Shown: one piece after another, positions 25,650 to 34,754 of the stretch
Layout of the letters: the number at the start of each line of letters is the position of its first letter
Numbering within the stretch: the stretch's first letter is position 1
NCBI RefSeq assembly: GCF_008327685.1
Contig: NZ_BDDE01000010.1
Span: 372,001-436,000 of the forward strand
Reading direction: 5' to 3'
DNA from: Actinomadura sp. K4S16
GTDB taxonomy: Bacteria; Actinomycetota; Actinomycetes; Streptosporangiales; Streptosporangiaceae
DNA: 64,000 nucleotides
The notes under the pieces: model-generated
Database searches by the model: none
What the model saw: only the letters and a program-made list of their open reading frames with translations
What the model was told of the DNA's origin: nothing
Made by a program: the position numbers and the translations under genes

Positions 25650-28039
25650 GCGACAGCCAGATGAACGCCGACCGACCCGTGTTCTCGGTCGAGCCCTGGT
25701 GCGTGCGCGAGCCGGAGCTGCGGCTCGACCGGCTGGCCCAGACCGAGTCGGTGTTCGCCCTCTCCAACGGGCACGTCGGCATGCGCGGCAACCTCGACGA
25801 GGGCGAACCGCACGGGCTGCCCGGCACCTACCTGAACTCCTTCTACGAGCAGCGCCCGCTGCCGCACGCCGAGACCGCCTACGGCTACCCCGAGATGGGC
25901 CAGACGGTCATCAACGTCACCAACGGCAAGGTGATCCGGCTGCTCGTCGACGACGAGCCGCTCGACGTGCGCTACGGCCGCCTCCACCACCACGAGCGGA
26001 TCCTCGACATGCGCGCGGGGACGCTGACCCGGCACGTGGAGTGGACGTCCCCCGCCGACCGGACGATCAGGGTGACGTCGGTCCGGATGGTGTCGCTGAC
26101 CCAGCGGGCCGTGGCGGCGATCTGCTACGAGGTCGAGCCGGTCGACGCGGCGGTCCGGGTGGTCGCCCAGTCGGAGCTGGTGGCCAACGAGGCGCTGCCC
26201 GGCGGCGGCAAGGACCCGCGCGCCTCGGCGATCCTGAGCAGCCCGCTCGTCAGCGAGGAGCACGTCTCCAACGGCACGAAGGTGCTGCTGCTGCACCGGA
26301 CGCGGCAGAGCGGCCTGCGGATGGCCGCGGGGATGTCGCACGACATCGAGGGCCCGGAGTCGATGGCGATCGACACCGAGAGCTCCAAGGACGTGGGGCG
26401 GCTGACGGTCGCGACACGGCTGGAGCCGGGGCAGCGGCTGCGCATCGTCAAGTACATCTCCTACGGCTGGTCCAGCCGGCGGTCGCGCCCCGCGCTGCAC
26501 GACCAGGTGGTGGGGGCGCTGGCGGGCGCGCGGCAGACCGGCTGGCAGGGCCTGCTGGACGAGCAGCGCGAGTACCTCGACGAGTTCTGGGAGGGCGCGG
26601 ACGTCGAGGTCGACGGCGACGCCGAGATCCAGCAGGCGGTCAGGTTCGGGCTGTTCCACGTGCTGCAGGCGGGCGCCCGCGCGGAGCGCCGCATGATCCC
26701 GGCCAAGGGGCTGACGGGGCCGGGCTACGACGGGCACACGTTCTGGGACACCGAGACGTTCGTGCTGCCGGTCCTCACCTACACCTCCCCCGGCGCCGCG
26801 GCCGACGCCCTGGCCTGGCGGCACATGACGCTGCCGCTGGCACGGGACCGTGCCAACCAGCTCGGCCTGGAGGGCGCCGCGTTCCCCTGGCGGACGATCC
26901 GCGGGCACGAGTGCTCGGGCTACTGGCCCGCGGGCACGGCCGCGTTCCACATCAACGCCGACATCTCCGACGCCGTCGTCCGGTACGTGGACGCCACGCA
27001 GGACGAGCAGTTCGAGCGGGAGATCGGCCTCGACATCCTGGTGCAGACGGCCCGGCTGTGGCGGAGCCTCGGCCACCACGACGTGGGCGGGGTGTTCCGC
27101 ATCGACGGCGTCACCGGCCCCGACGAGTACAGCGCGGTCGTGGACAACAACGTCTACACCAACCTGATGGCGCGCCGGAACCTCCAGGAGGCCGCCGAGA
27201 CGGCGATGCGCCACCCGGACGTGGCCGACCGGCTCGGCGTGAACGCCGAGGAGGCGGCGTCGTGGCGGGACGCGGCGGCGGCGATGCTCATCCCCTACGA
27301 CGAGCGGCTCGGCGTCCACCCGCAGAGCGAGAGCTTCACCAACCACGCCCGCTGGGACTTCTCGGCGACCAAGCCCGACCACTATCCCCTGCTGCTCAAC
27401 TACCCGTACTTCGACCTCTACCGCAAGCAGGTGGTCAAGCAGGCGGACCTGGTGCTCGCCCTGCACCTGTGCGGGGACGCGTTCACCGACGAGCAGAAGG
27501 AGCGCGACTTCGCCTACTACGAGGGCCTGACCGTCCGCGACTCCTCCCTGTCGGCGCAGACGCAGGCGGTCGTCGCCGCCGAGGTCGGCCAGCTGGAGCT
27601 GGCGCACGACTACCTCGGCGAGACCGCGCTGATGGACCTGCACGACCTCAACCACAACACCCGCGACGGCCTGCACATCGCCTCGATGGCGGGCGCGTGG
27701 AGCGGGCTCGTCGCCGGGTTCGGCGGCATGCGGGCGGGCAAGGGCACGCTGCGGTTCGCCCCGCGGCTGCCCGGCGGGATCAGCCGGCTGGCGTTCCGGA
27801 TGCGGTACCGGGGCAACCGGATCAAGGTCAGCGTGACCGGTGAGGCGGCCCGCTACGAGCTGCTGGACGGCAAGGGCCTCACGCTGTGGCACCACGGCGA
27901 GCGGTTCACCCTCGCCGACGAGCCCGTCGAGCTGCCGATCGAGCAGATCCCGGTGTGCCCGCCGGTGACGCAGCCGGCGGGGCGGGAGCCGGCCCCACGG
28001 CGCATCGACCCGCACGGCCGCGACCCCCGCCGCCGCTAG
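25646..28039 (+). CDS. Glycoside hydrolase family 65 disaccharide phosphorylase
   Basis: The 797-residue protein has the three GH65 parts: an N-terminal beta-sandwich ([18 protein letters not shown]), the (alpha/alpha)6 catalytic barrel with the general-acid Glu in GVTGPDEYS, and a C-terminal small domain. The stretch [21 protein letters not shown] matches the phosphate/substrate side of the family. It should phosphorolyse a disaccharide (maltose, trehalose, kojibiose or similar) to beta-glucose 1-phosphate and glucose; which one cannot be told. GTG at 25646 is coupled to the beta-phosphoglucomutase-like gene, making a two-step route into glycolysis. Confidence 0.92.
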   Translation: MSDSQMNADRPVFSVEPWCVREPELRLDRLAQTESVFALSNGHVGMRGNLDEGEPHGLPGTYLNSFYEQRPLPHAETAYGYPEMGQTVINVTNGKVIRLLVDDEPLDVRYGRLHHHERILDMRAGTLTRHVEWTSPADRTIRVTSVRMVSLTQRAVAAICYEVEPVDAAVRVVAQSELVANEALPGGGKDPRASAILSSPLVSEEHVSNGTKVLLLHRTRQSGLRMAAGMSHDIEGPESMAIDTESSKDVGRLTVATRLEPGQRLRIVKYISYGWSSRRSRPALHDQVVGALAGARQTGWQGLLDEQREYLDEFWEGADVEVDGDAEIQQAVRFGLFHVLQAGARAERRMIPAKGLTGPGYDGHTFWDTETFVLPVLTYTSPGAAADALAWRHMTLPLARDRANQLGLEGAAFPWRTIRGHECSGYWPAGTAAFHINADISDAVVRYVDATQDEQFEREIGLDILVQTARLWRSLGHHDVGGVFRIDGVTGPDEYSAVVDNNVYTNLMARRNLQEAAETAMRHPDVADRLGVNAEEAASWRDAAAAMLIPYDERLGVHPQSESFTNHARWDFSATKPDHYPLLLNYPYFDLYRKQVVKQADLVLALHLCGDAFTDEQKERDFAYYEGLTVRDSSLSAQTQAVVAAEVGQLELAHDYLGETALMDLHDLNHNTRDGLHIASMAGAWSGLVAGFGGMRAGKGTLRFAPRLPGGISRLAFRMRYRGNRIKVSVTGEAARYELLDGKGLTLWHHGERFTLADEPVELPIEQIPVCPPVTQPAGREPAPRRIDPHGRDPRRR

Positions 28040-28048
28040 GCGGGGCCG

Positions 28049-28606
28049 CTAGGCGGGGCCGCCCTCCGGAGGGCAGGGGCCCTCGCAGCCGTCGTCGGGC
28101 GGGGCGTGGCGCGTCCCGCCCGCCGGGCGGGGCGCGGCCTCGCCCGCGCCGGCGCGGACGAGCAGCCGGCGCGGGCCCGGTCCCTCGTCCCCGAGCCGGT
28201 CGTAGGGGTTGGCCAGCGCGCACTTGCTGATCGACAGGCAGCCGCAGCCGATGCACTCGGTGAGGTCGTCGCGGAGCCGTTCGAGCTGCCGGATGCGCTG
28301 ATCGAGGTCGCTGCGCCACGCCTCCGACAGCCGCGCCCAGTCCGCCGCGGTGGGGGTGCGCTCCTCGGGGAGGGTGGCGAGCGCCTCGCGGATGTCGCTG
28401 AGCGGGATCCCGACGCGCTGGGAGACCTTGATGAACGAGACGCGGCGGAGCGTGTCCCGGCTGAACCGCCGCTGGTTGCCCGCCGTGCGGCGGCTCCTGA
28501 TCAGCCCCTTGGACTCGTAGAAGTGCAGCGCCGAGACGGCCACGCCGCTCCGCTCGGCGAGCTGCCCGACGGTCAGTTCGTGCACCCGGTGCTCCAGCCG
28601 CGTCAT
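28049..28606 (-). CDS. soxR: SoxR redox-sensing MerR-family regulator
   Basis: The 185-residue protein has an N-terminal winged HTH ([25 protein letters not shown]), a dimerisation helix, and the [2Fe-2S] ligand motif [12 protein letters not shown] at about 119-130. Its C-terminal tail of about 55 residues is Pro/Arg/Gly-rich and longer than in enteric SoxR. In actinomycetes SoxR senses redox-active metabolites and activates oxidoreductases. ATG at 28606 has AGGA eight bases upstream. A textbook sox box lies 20 bases upstream, implying autoregulation. It is convergent with the GH65 gene, nine bases apart. Confidence 0.93.
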   Translation of the reverse strand: MTRLEHRVHELTVGQLAERSGVAVSALHFYESKGLIRSRRTAGNQRRFSRDTLRRVSFIKVSQRVGIPLSDIREALATLPEERTPTAADWARLSEAWRSDLDQRIRQLERLRDDLTECIGCGCLSISKCALANPYDRLGDEGPGPRRLLVRAGAGEAAPRPAGGTRHAPPDDGCEGPCPPEGGPA

Positions 28607-28625
28607 GCACCGCATCCTACGCGTT

Positions 28626-28643
28626 CCTCAACTGCACTTGAGG
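28626..28643. promoter_or_regulatory. SoxR operator (sox box)
   Basis: CCTCAACTGCACTTGAGG has exact 6-base arms CCTCAA/TTGAGG, matching the arms of the E. coli soxS operator. It lies between soxR and the upstream membrane-protein gene, in position to control soxR only. Confidence 0.8.
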
Positions 28644-28722
28644 TTCCGTCGTGCGGCCCGCCGCACCGGGCGGCCGAGGGTCGGGCCCGGCCGTGATCAG
28701 GCCGGGCCGGGGCGGGGCCCGC

Positions 28723-29301
28723 CTAGAAGTGGTGGGCGGCCGGGCTCGTGCCGCCGGGCCGCTCGGCCACCTGGCCGAGCCTGCGGAGCCTGAAGGCCGC
28801 GCCGATCATGGCGGCGCCGGTCAGGACGGCCAGCAGCCCGATCAGCCAGACGATGGCGATCGCCCCGGAGACGGGCCAGGCGAACAGCATGATCCCGAAG
28901 ATCAGCGAGACGGCGCCGGTGAGGACGTACGCCCACTCGCCCTTCAGCTCCTTGCGCAGCGCGAGCGCGACCCCGATCTCCAGCACGCCGGTGGCGACCG
29001 CCCAGGCGGCGATCAGCATCAGCAGGACGAACGCGGTGATGCCGGGCCACACCAGCGCCGCGATGCCGAGCGCGACCCCGGCGGCCCCGGACAGGGCCAG
29101 CAGCCCGCGCGGCCCGCCGGAGGTGCCGCGGATCGCCTGGGCCACCGCGAACACGCCGTCCACCAGGGCGTACGCGCCGAACAGCAGGACCAGCGCGAAG
29201 ACGGTGATGCCCGGCCACACCCAGGCGACGATGCCGAAGATGATCGCGAATGTGCCGCGCAGCGCGAGAACCCACCAGTGGCGGGTCATCAGGTCGAACA
29301 T
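28723..29301 (-). CDS. HdeD-like DUF308 membrane protein
   Basis: The 192-residue protein has six predicted membrane helices in three repeated pairs, each with a short-repeat motif: RGTFAIIFGIVAWVWPGIT, GVALGIAALVWPGITAF and VSLIFGIMLFAWPVSGA. This is the DUF308/HdeD pattern; members are linked to acid resistance but the molecular activity is unknown. ATG at 29301 has GGGAGG six bases upstream. It is downstream of pckG but separated from it by a strong terminator. Confidence 0.85.
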   Translation of the reverse strand: MFDLMTRHWWVLALRGTFAIIFGIVAWVWPGITVFALVLLFGAYALVDGVFAVAQAIRGTSGGPRGLLALSGAAGVALGIAALVWPGITAFVLLMLIAAWAVATGVLEIGVALALRKELKGEWAYVLTGAVSLIFGIMLFAWPVSGAIAIVWLIGLLAVLTGAAMIGAAFRLRRLGQVAERPGGTSPAAHHF

Positions 29302-29365
29302 TCCGGCCTCCCGGGGACGAGGACTCTTTCCAGTGTTGACCCCCGCTCCCTGTGGGAAACGCCAA

Positions 29366-29401
29366 GGCCGGTCGCGGACTTCGCAAAGTCCGCGACCGGC
29401 C
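29366..29401. terminator. Strong terminator hairpin downstream of pckG
   Basis: GGCCGGTCGCGGACTT (29366-29381) and AAGTCCGCGACCGGCC (29386-29401) form a perfect 16-base stem with a four-base loop, 37 bases after the pckG stop codon. Confidence 0.8.
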
Positions 29402-29438
29402 CGTGCATGCGGCCGGCGGCCCGGGTGCCGCCTGCGGG

Positions 29439-31256
29439 TCAGTTCTCCAGGCGGCGCACCAGGTCGTGGTACTCGTCCCACAGCGCCTTCGGCGTGTGGT
29501 CGCCGAACTTCTCCAGGAACTCCGGCACGAGGGCGGCCTCCTGCTTCCACACCTCGGTGTCGACCGACAGCAGCGTCTCGAGGTCGGCGTCGTCGAGGTC
29601 GAGGCCCTCGGTGTCGAGCGCCTCCTTGGTCGGCAGGTGCCCGATCGGGGACTTGGCCGCGTCGGCCTTCCCGTTGAGGCGCTCGACGATCCACTTCAGC
29701 ACGCGGCTGTTCTCGCCGAAGCCGGGCCAGATGAACTTGCCGTCGGCGTTCTTGCGGAACCAGTTGACGTAGTAGATCCGCGGCAGCTTCTCGGGGTCGG
29801 TCGCCTTGCCGATCTCCAGCCAGTGGCCGAAGTAGTCGCCCATGTTGTAGCCGCAGAACGGCAGCATCGCGAACGGGTCGCGGCGCAGCTCGCCGACGGT
29901 GCCCTCGGCGGCGGCGGTCTTCTCGGACGCGACGTTGGCGCCGAGGAACACGCCCTGCTGCCAGTCGAACGACTCGGTGACGAGCGGGACGGCGGAGGCG
30001 CGGCGGCCGCCGAACAGGATCGCCGAGATCGGGACGCCCTTCGGGTCCTCCCACTCGTCGGCGATGATCGGGCACTGCCCGGCCGGGGTGGTGAAGCGGG
30101 CGTTCGGGTGGGCCGCCGGGCTCTCGGAGTCCGGCGTCCAGTCGTTGCCCTTCCAGTCGGTCAGGTGCGCGGGCGGCTCGTCGGTGAGGCCCTCCCACCA
30201 CACGTCGCCGTCGTCGGTGAGGGCGACGTTGGTGAAGATGCTGTTGCCCCACAGCGTCTTCACGGCGTTGGCGTTGGTGCTCTCGCCGGTGCCGGGCGCG
30301 ACGCCGAAGAAGCCGGCCTCCGGGTTGATCGCGTACAGGCGGCCGTCGTCGCCGAAGCGCATCCAGGCGATGTCGTCGCCGATGGTCTCGACCTTCCACC
30401 CGGGGATGGTCGGCTCCAGCATGGCGAGGTTGGTCTTGCCGCACGCCGAGGGGAACGCCGCGGCGACGTAGCGGGTCTCACCGGACGGCGGGGTCAGCTT
30501 CAGCACGAGCATGTGCTCGGCCATCCAGCCCTCGTCGCGGGCCATGGTCGAGGCGATGCGCAGCGCGTAGCACTTCTTGCCGAGCAGCGCGTTGCCGCCG
30601 TACCCGGACCCGTAGGACCAGATCTCCCGGGTCTCGGGGAAGTGCGTGATGTACTTGGTGGAGTTGCACGGCCACTTGACGTCCTCCTGGCCCGGCTCCA
30701 GGGGGGCGCCGACGGAGTGGACGGCCCTGACGAACGACCCGCGCTCCTCGATGAGCCGCAGCGCGCCCTCGCCCATCCGCGTCATGATCCGCATGGAGAC
30801 GGCGACGTAGGCGGAGTCGGTGATCTCAACGCCCAGCTGCGAGATGTTGCCCCCGAGCGGGCCCATGCAGAACGGCACCACGTACATGGTGCGGCCCTTC
30901 ATGCAGCCGTCGAAGAGGCCGTTCAGGGTCTCCCGCATCTCGGTGGGGGCGATCCAGTTGTTCGTCGGGCCGGCGTCCTCCTCCTTCTCGGAGCAGATGA
31001 ACGTCCGGTCCTCCACGCGGGCGACGTCGGTGGGGTCGGAGGCCGCGTGGAAGCTGTTGGGCCGTTTGGCCGGGTCGAGCCGGGTCAGGGTGCCCTGCTC
31101 GACGAGGAGACCGGTCAGCCGCTCCCACTCCTCCTCCGAGCCGTCACACCACTCGACCCGGTCGGGTCGGGTCAGCTCGGCGATCCCGCGTACCCACTCA
31201 ATCAGTTCGGTGTGGCCGGTAGGGGCCTGGTCGAGGCCGGGGACCTGGTTGGACAC
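29439..31256 (-). CDS. pckG: Phosphoenolpyruvate carboxykinase, GTP-dependent
   Basis: The 605-residue gluconeogenic enzyme interconverts oxaloacetate and GTP with PEP, GDP and CO2. Visible signatures are [16 protein letters not shown], the kinase-1a P-loop [13 protein letters not shown] with the reactive Cys, GDDIAWM, and [13 protein letters not shown]. The length is that of GTP-type, not ATP-type, enzymes. GTG at 31256 has GAAGGAG six bases upstream; the open frame extends further but without support. The upstream region carries a DasR-like palindrome and a CRP-like site, suggesting carbon-source control. Confidence 0.96.
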   Translation of the reverse strand: MSNQVPGLDQAPTGHTELIEWVRGIAELTRPDRVEWCDGSEEEWERLTGLLVEQGTLTRLDPAKRPNSFHAASDPTDVARVEDRTFICSEKEEDAGPTNNWIAPTEMRETLNGLFDGCMKGRTMYVVPFCMGPLGGNISQLGVEITDSAYVAVSMRIMTRMGEGALRLIEERGSFVRAVHSVGAPLEPGQEDVKWPCNSTKYITHFPETREIWSYGSGYGGNALLGKKCYALRIASTMARDEGWMAEHMLVLKLTPPSGETRYVAAAFPSACGKTNLAMLEPTIPGWKVETIGDDIAWMRFGDDGRLYAINPEAGFFGVAPGTGESTNANAVKTLWGNSIFTNVALTDDGDVWWEGLTDEPPAHLTDWKGNDWTPDSESPAAHPNARFTTPAGQCPIIADEWEDPKGVPISAILFGGRRASAVPLVTESFDWQQGVFLGANVASEKTAAAEGTVGELRRDPFAMLPFCGYNMGDYFGHWLEIGKATDPEKLPRIYYVNWFRKNADGKFIWPGFGENSRVLKWIVERLNGKADAAKSPIGHLPTKEALDTEGLDLDDADLETLLSVDTEVWKQEAALVPEFLEKFGDHTPKALWDEYHDLVRRLEN

Positions 31257-31320
31257 GGGCGTCTCCTTCAGCTGTTCGCAGGATGTTTGCATGATGAACA
31301 AGACCCGTCGTTTTTGCCAT

Positions 31321-31334
31321 TTGGTCTGGACCAA
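31321..31334. promoter_or_regulatory. DasR-type (dre-like) palindrome upstream of pckG
   Basis: TTGGTCTGGACCAA has 6-base arms TTGGTC/GACCAA. Its core TGGTCTGGACCA differs by one central base from the GntR-family DasR element TGGTCTAGACCA. It lies about 65 bases upstream of the pckG start codon. DasR in streptomycetes responds to aminosugar phosphates. Confidence 0.55.
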
Positions 31335-31367
31335 TCACGTCCGCTTTTGGGGCATGGTGCCCGATTT

Positions 31368-31383
31368 TGTGAGGGATATCACC
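31368..31383. promoter_or_regulatory. CRP/GlxR-like site upstream of pckG
   Basis: TGTGAGGGATATCACC matches TGTGA-N6-TCACA at nine of ten positions. It is about 112 bases upstream of pckG and 33 bases upstream of the DasR-like palindrome. cAMP-receptor-type control of gluconeogenesis would fit. Confidence 0.45.
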
Positions 31384-31434
31384 AAGCGTCGGTACCGGTC
31401 GGCGGCACTCGGCCACCTCCCGGCATGGACGCGC

Positions 31435-32559
31435 TCAAGCTGGGTAAACGTGGGTCTCCGTGGCCTTCACGGCCGCCCATATGGAGGTTCCCTCCGACAA
31501 TTGGAGCTCCGCGACGGCGGCCGGAGTGACGTCCGCGACGGCGTCGAAAGGCGGTCCCGTCAGCCGCACCCGCACACGGTCCCCGTGCCGTTCGACCGCG
31601 CCCACGCGGGTGCGCCAGAGGTTGCGCGGGCTGCCGTCGGGACGCGTCCGGTACAGCGCCACCGACGATGGCGAGAAGGCGAGGAACACCTCACCTTCGA
31701 GCGAGTCGACAGTGTCGAGGGTGGCGGCGCCGCCGGCCAGCACGACCGTGCCCGCCTCGGCCCGGCCCCGGTAGAGGTTCAGCCCCACCAGCCGCGCGAC
31801 GTAGCCGGTGCGGGGGCGGCGCGCCACCTCGGCGGGCGTCCCCTCCTGGACGAGCCGCCCGCCCTCGACGACGGCGATGCGGTCGGCGAGCACCATGGCG
31901 TCCAGCGGGTCGTGCGTGACGAGCACGGCCGCGCCCTCGAACCCGGCGAGGTGGCGGCGGAGCGCGGCCCTGATCTCCAGCCGGGTGTGCGCGTCGAGCG
32001 CCGCGAGCGGCTCGTCCAGCAGCAGCAGGCGCGGCTCGACGGCGAGCGCGCGGGCGAGGGCGACCCGCTGCGCCTGCCCGCCCGACAGGGCCCGCGGGCG
32101 GGCGGAGACGTACTCGGCGAGCCCCACCCGCTCCAGCCAGCCGGCGGCGATCCGCCGCGCCGCGCGGCGCCCGGCGCCCTGGGAGCGCGGCCCGAAGGCG
32201 ACGTTGTCCAGCGCCGTGAGGTGCGGGAACAACAGGTAGTCCTGGAAGACCATGCCGATGCCGCGGCGGTCGGGCGGCAGCGGGCGCAGGTCCGCGCCGT
32301 CCACCCGGACGTGCCCGCCCGCCATCGGGACGAGCCCGGCCAGGGCGCGCAGCGCGGTGCTCTTGCCGGCGCCGTTCGGGCCGAGCAGGGCCACGACCTC
32401 GCCCGGCCCCGCGGTGAGCGCGAGGTCGAGGTCGAACGCGGCGCGCCGGACGACGAGCCGCGCGTCCAGCCCCCGGGAGCCGCTCCCGGCCCCGGACCGG
32501 GCCGCTCCGCCCGTCCCGTGTGTCACGCCGTGCCCGCCCGTCCGGGTGCGTCCGCTCAT
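31435..32559 (-). CDS. modC: Molybdate ABC transporter ATP-binding protein
   Basis: The 374-residue ATPase of the molybdate importer has Walker A LLGPNGAGKST, Q-loop FQDYLLFPHLTALDN, signature LSGGQAQRVALARAL and Walker B LLLLDEPLAALD. A C-terminal TOBE/Mop-like domain (about 290-374, VAAVKATETHVYPA at the end) binds oxyanion. ATG at 32559 overlaps the modB stop (ATGA); a GTG at 32526 is an alternative. The order is regulator-modA-modB-modC on the minus strand. Confidence 0.93.
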   Translation of the reverse strand: MSGRTRTGGHGVTHGTGGAARSGAGSGSRGLDARLVVRRAAFDLDLALTAGPGEVVALLGPNGAGKSTALRALAGLVPMAGGHVRVDGADLRPLPPDRRGIGMVFQDYLLFPHLTALDNVAFGPRSQGAGRRAARRIAAGWLERVGLAEYVSARPRALSGGQAQRVALARALAVEPRLLLLDEPLAALDAHTRLEIRAALRRHLAGFEGAAVLVTHDPLDAMVLADRIAVVEGGRLVQEGTPAEVARRPRTGYVARLVGLNLYRGRAEAGTVVLAGGAATLDTVDSLEGEVFLAFSPSSVALYRTRPDGSPRNLWRTRVGAVERHGDRVRVRLTGPPFDAVADVTPAAVAELQLSEGTSIWAAVKATETHVYPA

Positions 32560-33389
32560 CTGGTGCCGTCCACCCACCGGTCCCGGAGCGCGGCCAGGAC
32601 GACGACCGAGACGGCGAGCAGGACCAGGCTGAGCACGATCGCCGCCTGCGGGTCGGTCTCCAGGGCCAGGTACACCGCGAGCGGCATGGTCTGCGTCCGG
32701 CCGGGGAAGTTGCCCGCGAACGTGATCGTCGCGCCGAACTCGCCGAGCGCCCGCGCCCAGCACAGGATCGCCCCGGCCGCGACGCCGGGCGCGACCAGCG
32801 GCAGTGTGACCCGCCGGAAGACCGTCCAGCGGCCGGCGCCGAGGGTCGCGGCGGCCTCCTCGTAGCGCAGGTCGGCCGCGCGCAGCGCGCCCTCCACGCT
32901 GATCACCAGGAACGGCATCGCCACGAACGCCTCGGCGAGCACGACGCCCGCGGTGGTGAACGGGAACGTCAGTCCGAAGGCGCGGTCCAGCCACCCGCCG
33001 ACCAGCCCGCGCCGGCCGAGCACGAGCAGCAGCGCGACGCCGCCGACCACCGGCGGCAGGACCAGCGGCACGGTCACCAGGGCCCGGACGAGCCGGACGC
33101 CGGGGAAGCGGACCCGGGCGAGCGTCCAGGCGAGCGGGACGCCCAGCAGCAGGCACAGGCCGGTGGCGAGGGTGGCGGTGAGCAGGGACAGGCGGAGCGC
33201 CTCCAGGACCTGCGCCTGGAGGAGCCGCGTGCCGAGCGTCGACCACGGCGCCCTGAGGAGCAGGCCGAGCAGCGGCAGCACAAGGAAGGCGAGCCCGGCG
33301 AGCGCGGGCACGAGCAGCACCCAGGGCGGCCTGCCCGGCAGCCGGTCGACCTCCCCCGCCGCCTGGAACGCCTTCCGCGGACGCGTCAC
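32556..33389 (-). CDS. modB: Molybdate ABC transporter permease
   Basis: The 277-residue inner-membrane permease has about six helices. The first is PWVLLVPALAGLAFLVLPLLG, and the EAA-type cytoplasmic loop EEAAATLGAGRWTVFRRVTLPLVAPGV contacts ModC. The stretch WARALGEFGATITFAGNFPGRTQTMP is highly typical of ModB/CysT permeases. GTG at 33389 overlaps the modA stop (GTGA). It forms the channel of the molybdate (or tungstate) importer. Confidence 0.95.
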   Translation of the reverse strand: MTRPRKAFQAAGEVDRLPGRPPWVLLVPALAGLAFLVLPLLGLLLRAPWSTLGTRLLQAQVLEALRLSLLTATLATGLCLLLGVPLAWTLARVRFPGVRLVRALVTVPLVLPPVVGGVALLLVLGRRGLVGGWLDRAFGLTFPFTTAGVVLAEAFVAMPFLVISVEGALRAADLRYEEAAATLGAGRWTVFRRVTLPLVAPGVAAGAILCWARALGEFGATITFAGNFPGRTQTMPLAVYLALETDPQAAIVLSLVLLAVSVVVLAALRDRWVDGTR

Positions 33390-34165
33390 GGCAGCTCGAA
33401 GCCCGCCCCGCCCAGCGCGGACCTGCCCTGCTCACCGGCCACCAGCCCGATGAACTCCTTGGCTAGCCCGCTGTGCGGCGCCTTGGCGACCTCGACGATC
33501 GGGTAGTCGTTGACCGCCTTCGCGGCCTCCGGGAACTCGATGCCCGTCACCTTGCCGGCCGCGGCCTTCACGTCGGTGCGGTAGACGAGCCCCGCGTCGG
33601 CCTCCCCCAGCCCCACCTTCGTCACCACGGCCTTGACGTCCTGCTCGCGCGACACCGGCTTGACCCCGACCCCGGCCGCGGCCAGGGCCGTCTTGGCGGC
33701 GGCGCCGCACGGCACCTGCACCGCGCACAGGACGACCTTCAACCCCGGCCTGCCGAGGTCGCCCACCTTCGCGACCTTGCCGGGATCCCCCTTCGGGACG
33801 GCGATGACCAGGCGGTTGCGGGCGAACACCCGCGGCTGCCCGGACGCGTCCCCGGCGGCGGTCACCGTCTTCATGGTGGCGGGGCTCGCGGCCGCGAACA
33901 CGTCCGCCGGGGCGCCCTGCGTGATCTGCTGGGCCAGCGTCGAGCTGCCGCCGAACTGGAACCTGACCTTCACACCGGGATGCGCGCCCTCGAACGTCCT
34001 GCCGAGCGCGGTGAACGCCTCGGTGAGCGAGGCCGCCGCGAAGACCGTCAGGGTCTCACCGCCGCCCGCCTTCTGCTTCCCCGAGGAGCCTCCGTCTGCG
34101 ACGTCACCGCAGCCGGCCAGCAAGGCGAGCGACAGGGCCGCCATCGCGGCGGTGCGCTTGAGCAC
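33386..34165 (-). CDS. modA: Molybdate-binding lipoprotein
   Basis: The 259-residue extracytoplasmic binding protein has an N-terminal signal with lipobox LLAGC (Cys about 19). Ligand-binding features of ModA are visible: VFAAASLTEAFTALG, FGGSSTLAQQITQGAPADVFAAAS and GEADAGLVYRTDV. It captures molybdate for ModBC. GTG at 34165 has GAGGAGGGACC upstream, overlapping the stop region of the regulator gene (gap nine bases), and its stop is coupled to modB. Confidence 0.95.
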   Translation of the reverse strand: MLKRTAAMAALSLALLAGCGDVADGGSSGKQKAGGGETLTVFAAASLTEAFTALGRTFEGAHPGVKVRFQFGGSSTLAQQITQGAPADVFAAASPATMKTVTAAGDASGQPRVFARNRLVIAVPKGDPGKVAKVGDLGRPGLKVVLCAVQVPCGAAAKTALAAAGVGVKPVSREQDVKAVVTKVGLGEADAGLVYRTDVKAAAGKVTGIEFPEAAKAVNDYPIVEVAKAPHSGLAKEFIGLVAGEQGRSALGGAGFELP

Positions 34166-34174
34166 GGTCCCTCC

Positions 34175-34579
34175 TCAGCCCTGGTCCGGCACTTCGACGA
34201 CGACGTTCGTGGACTTGACGACGGCGTCGGCGACCACGCCCGGCTCCAGGCCGAGGTCGTCGGCCGCCTCGCGGCTCATCAGCGACACGACGCGGAACGG
34301 CCCCGCCTGGATCTCGACCTTGGCCATCACCCCGTCCCGTCGGACGTCGGTGACGATCCCGCGCATCCGGTTGCGCGCCGAGGAGAAGCGCTCGGCCTGG
34401 TCGGGCGGCCCGCCGCGCGCCTGGTCGCGCACGAAGGCGGCCAGCTCCGCCCCCGGCACCCGCCGGTGGCCGTGCTCGTCCCGGGACGCCGGGAGCCGGC
34501 CGCCGTCCACCCACCGGCGGACGGTGTCCGCGCTGACCCCGAGGAGCGCGGCGGCCTCGCTGATGCTGAACGTCGTCAC
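34175..34579 (-). CDS. HTH-TOBE molybdate-responsive regulator
   Basis: The 134-residue protein combines an N-terminal MerR/excisionase-like HTH (FSISEAAALLGVSADTVRRWVDGGRLP) with a C-terminal single Mop/TOBE domain (RNRMRGIVTDVRRDGVMAKVEIQAGPFRVVSLMSREAADDLGL) that should bind molybdate. It heads the mod operon and probably represses it when molybdate is sufficient. GTG at 34579 is chosen because the HTH starts immediately after it; there is no clear ribosome binding site, so it may be leaderless. An ATG at 34603 is the alternative. Confidence 0.85.
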   Translation of the reverse strand: MTTFSISEAAALLGVSADTVRRWVDGGRLPASRDEHGHRRVPGAELAAFVRDQARGGPPDQAERFSSARNRMRGIVTDVRRDGVMAKVEIQAGPFRVVSLMSREAADDLGLEPGVVADAVVKSTNVVVEVPDQG

Positions 34580-34598
34580 CCGGCCCAGCCTAGCCAGC

Positions 34599-34608
34599 CG
34601 CATATGCG
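34599..34608. promoter_or_regulatory. Palindrome upstream of the mod operon
   Basis: CGCATATGCG is a perfect 10-base palindrome 20 bases upstream of the regulator start codon, within an AT-richer divergent spacer (34580-34754) that also has TGCAA/TTGCA and GTAAGTA/TACTTAC inverted pairs. It is a candidate operator of the HTH-TOBE regulator. Confidence 0.35.
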
Positions 34609-34754
34609 AGAGAAAGAGTGGTTTCGAACTTGATAATGCAAGGCATGTCACGTTGCAAAGCTTGTAAGTACTACAGGCACCTCCCCCGCCTTCCCGGCCC
34701 CTCCCTCCGAATGTCACCATCTACTTACATCCCCCGTCCGCGAGGAGGACCCCC

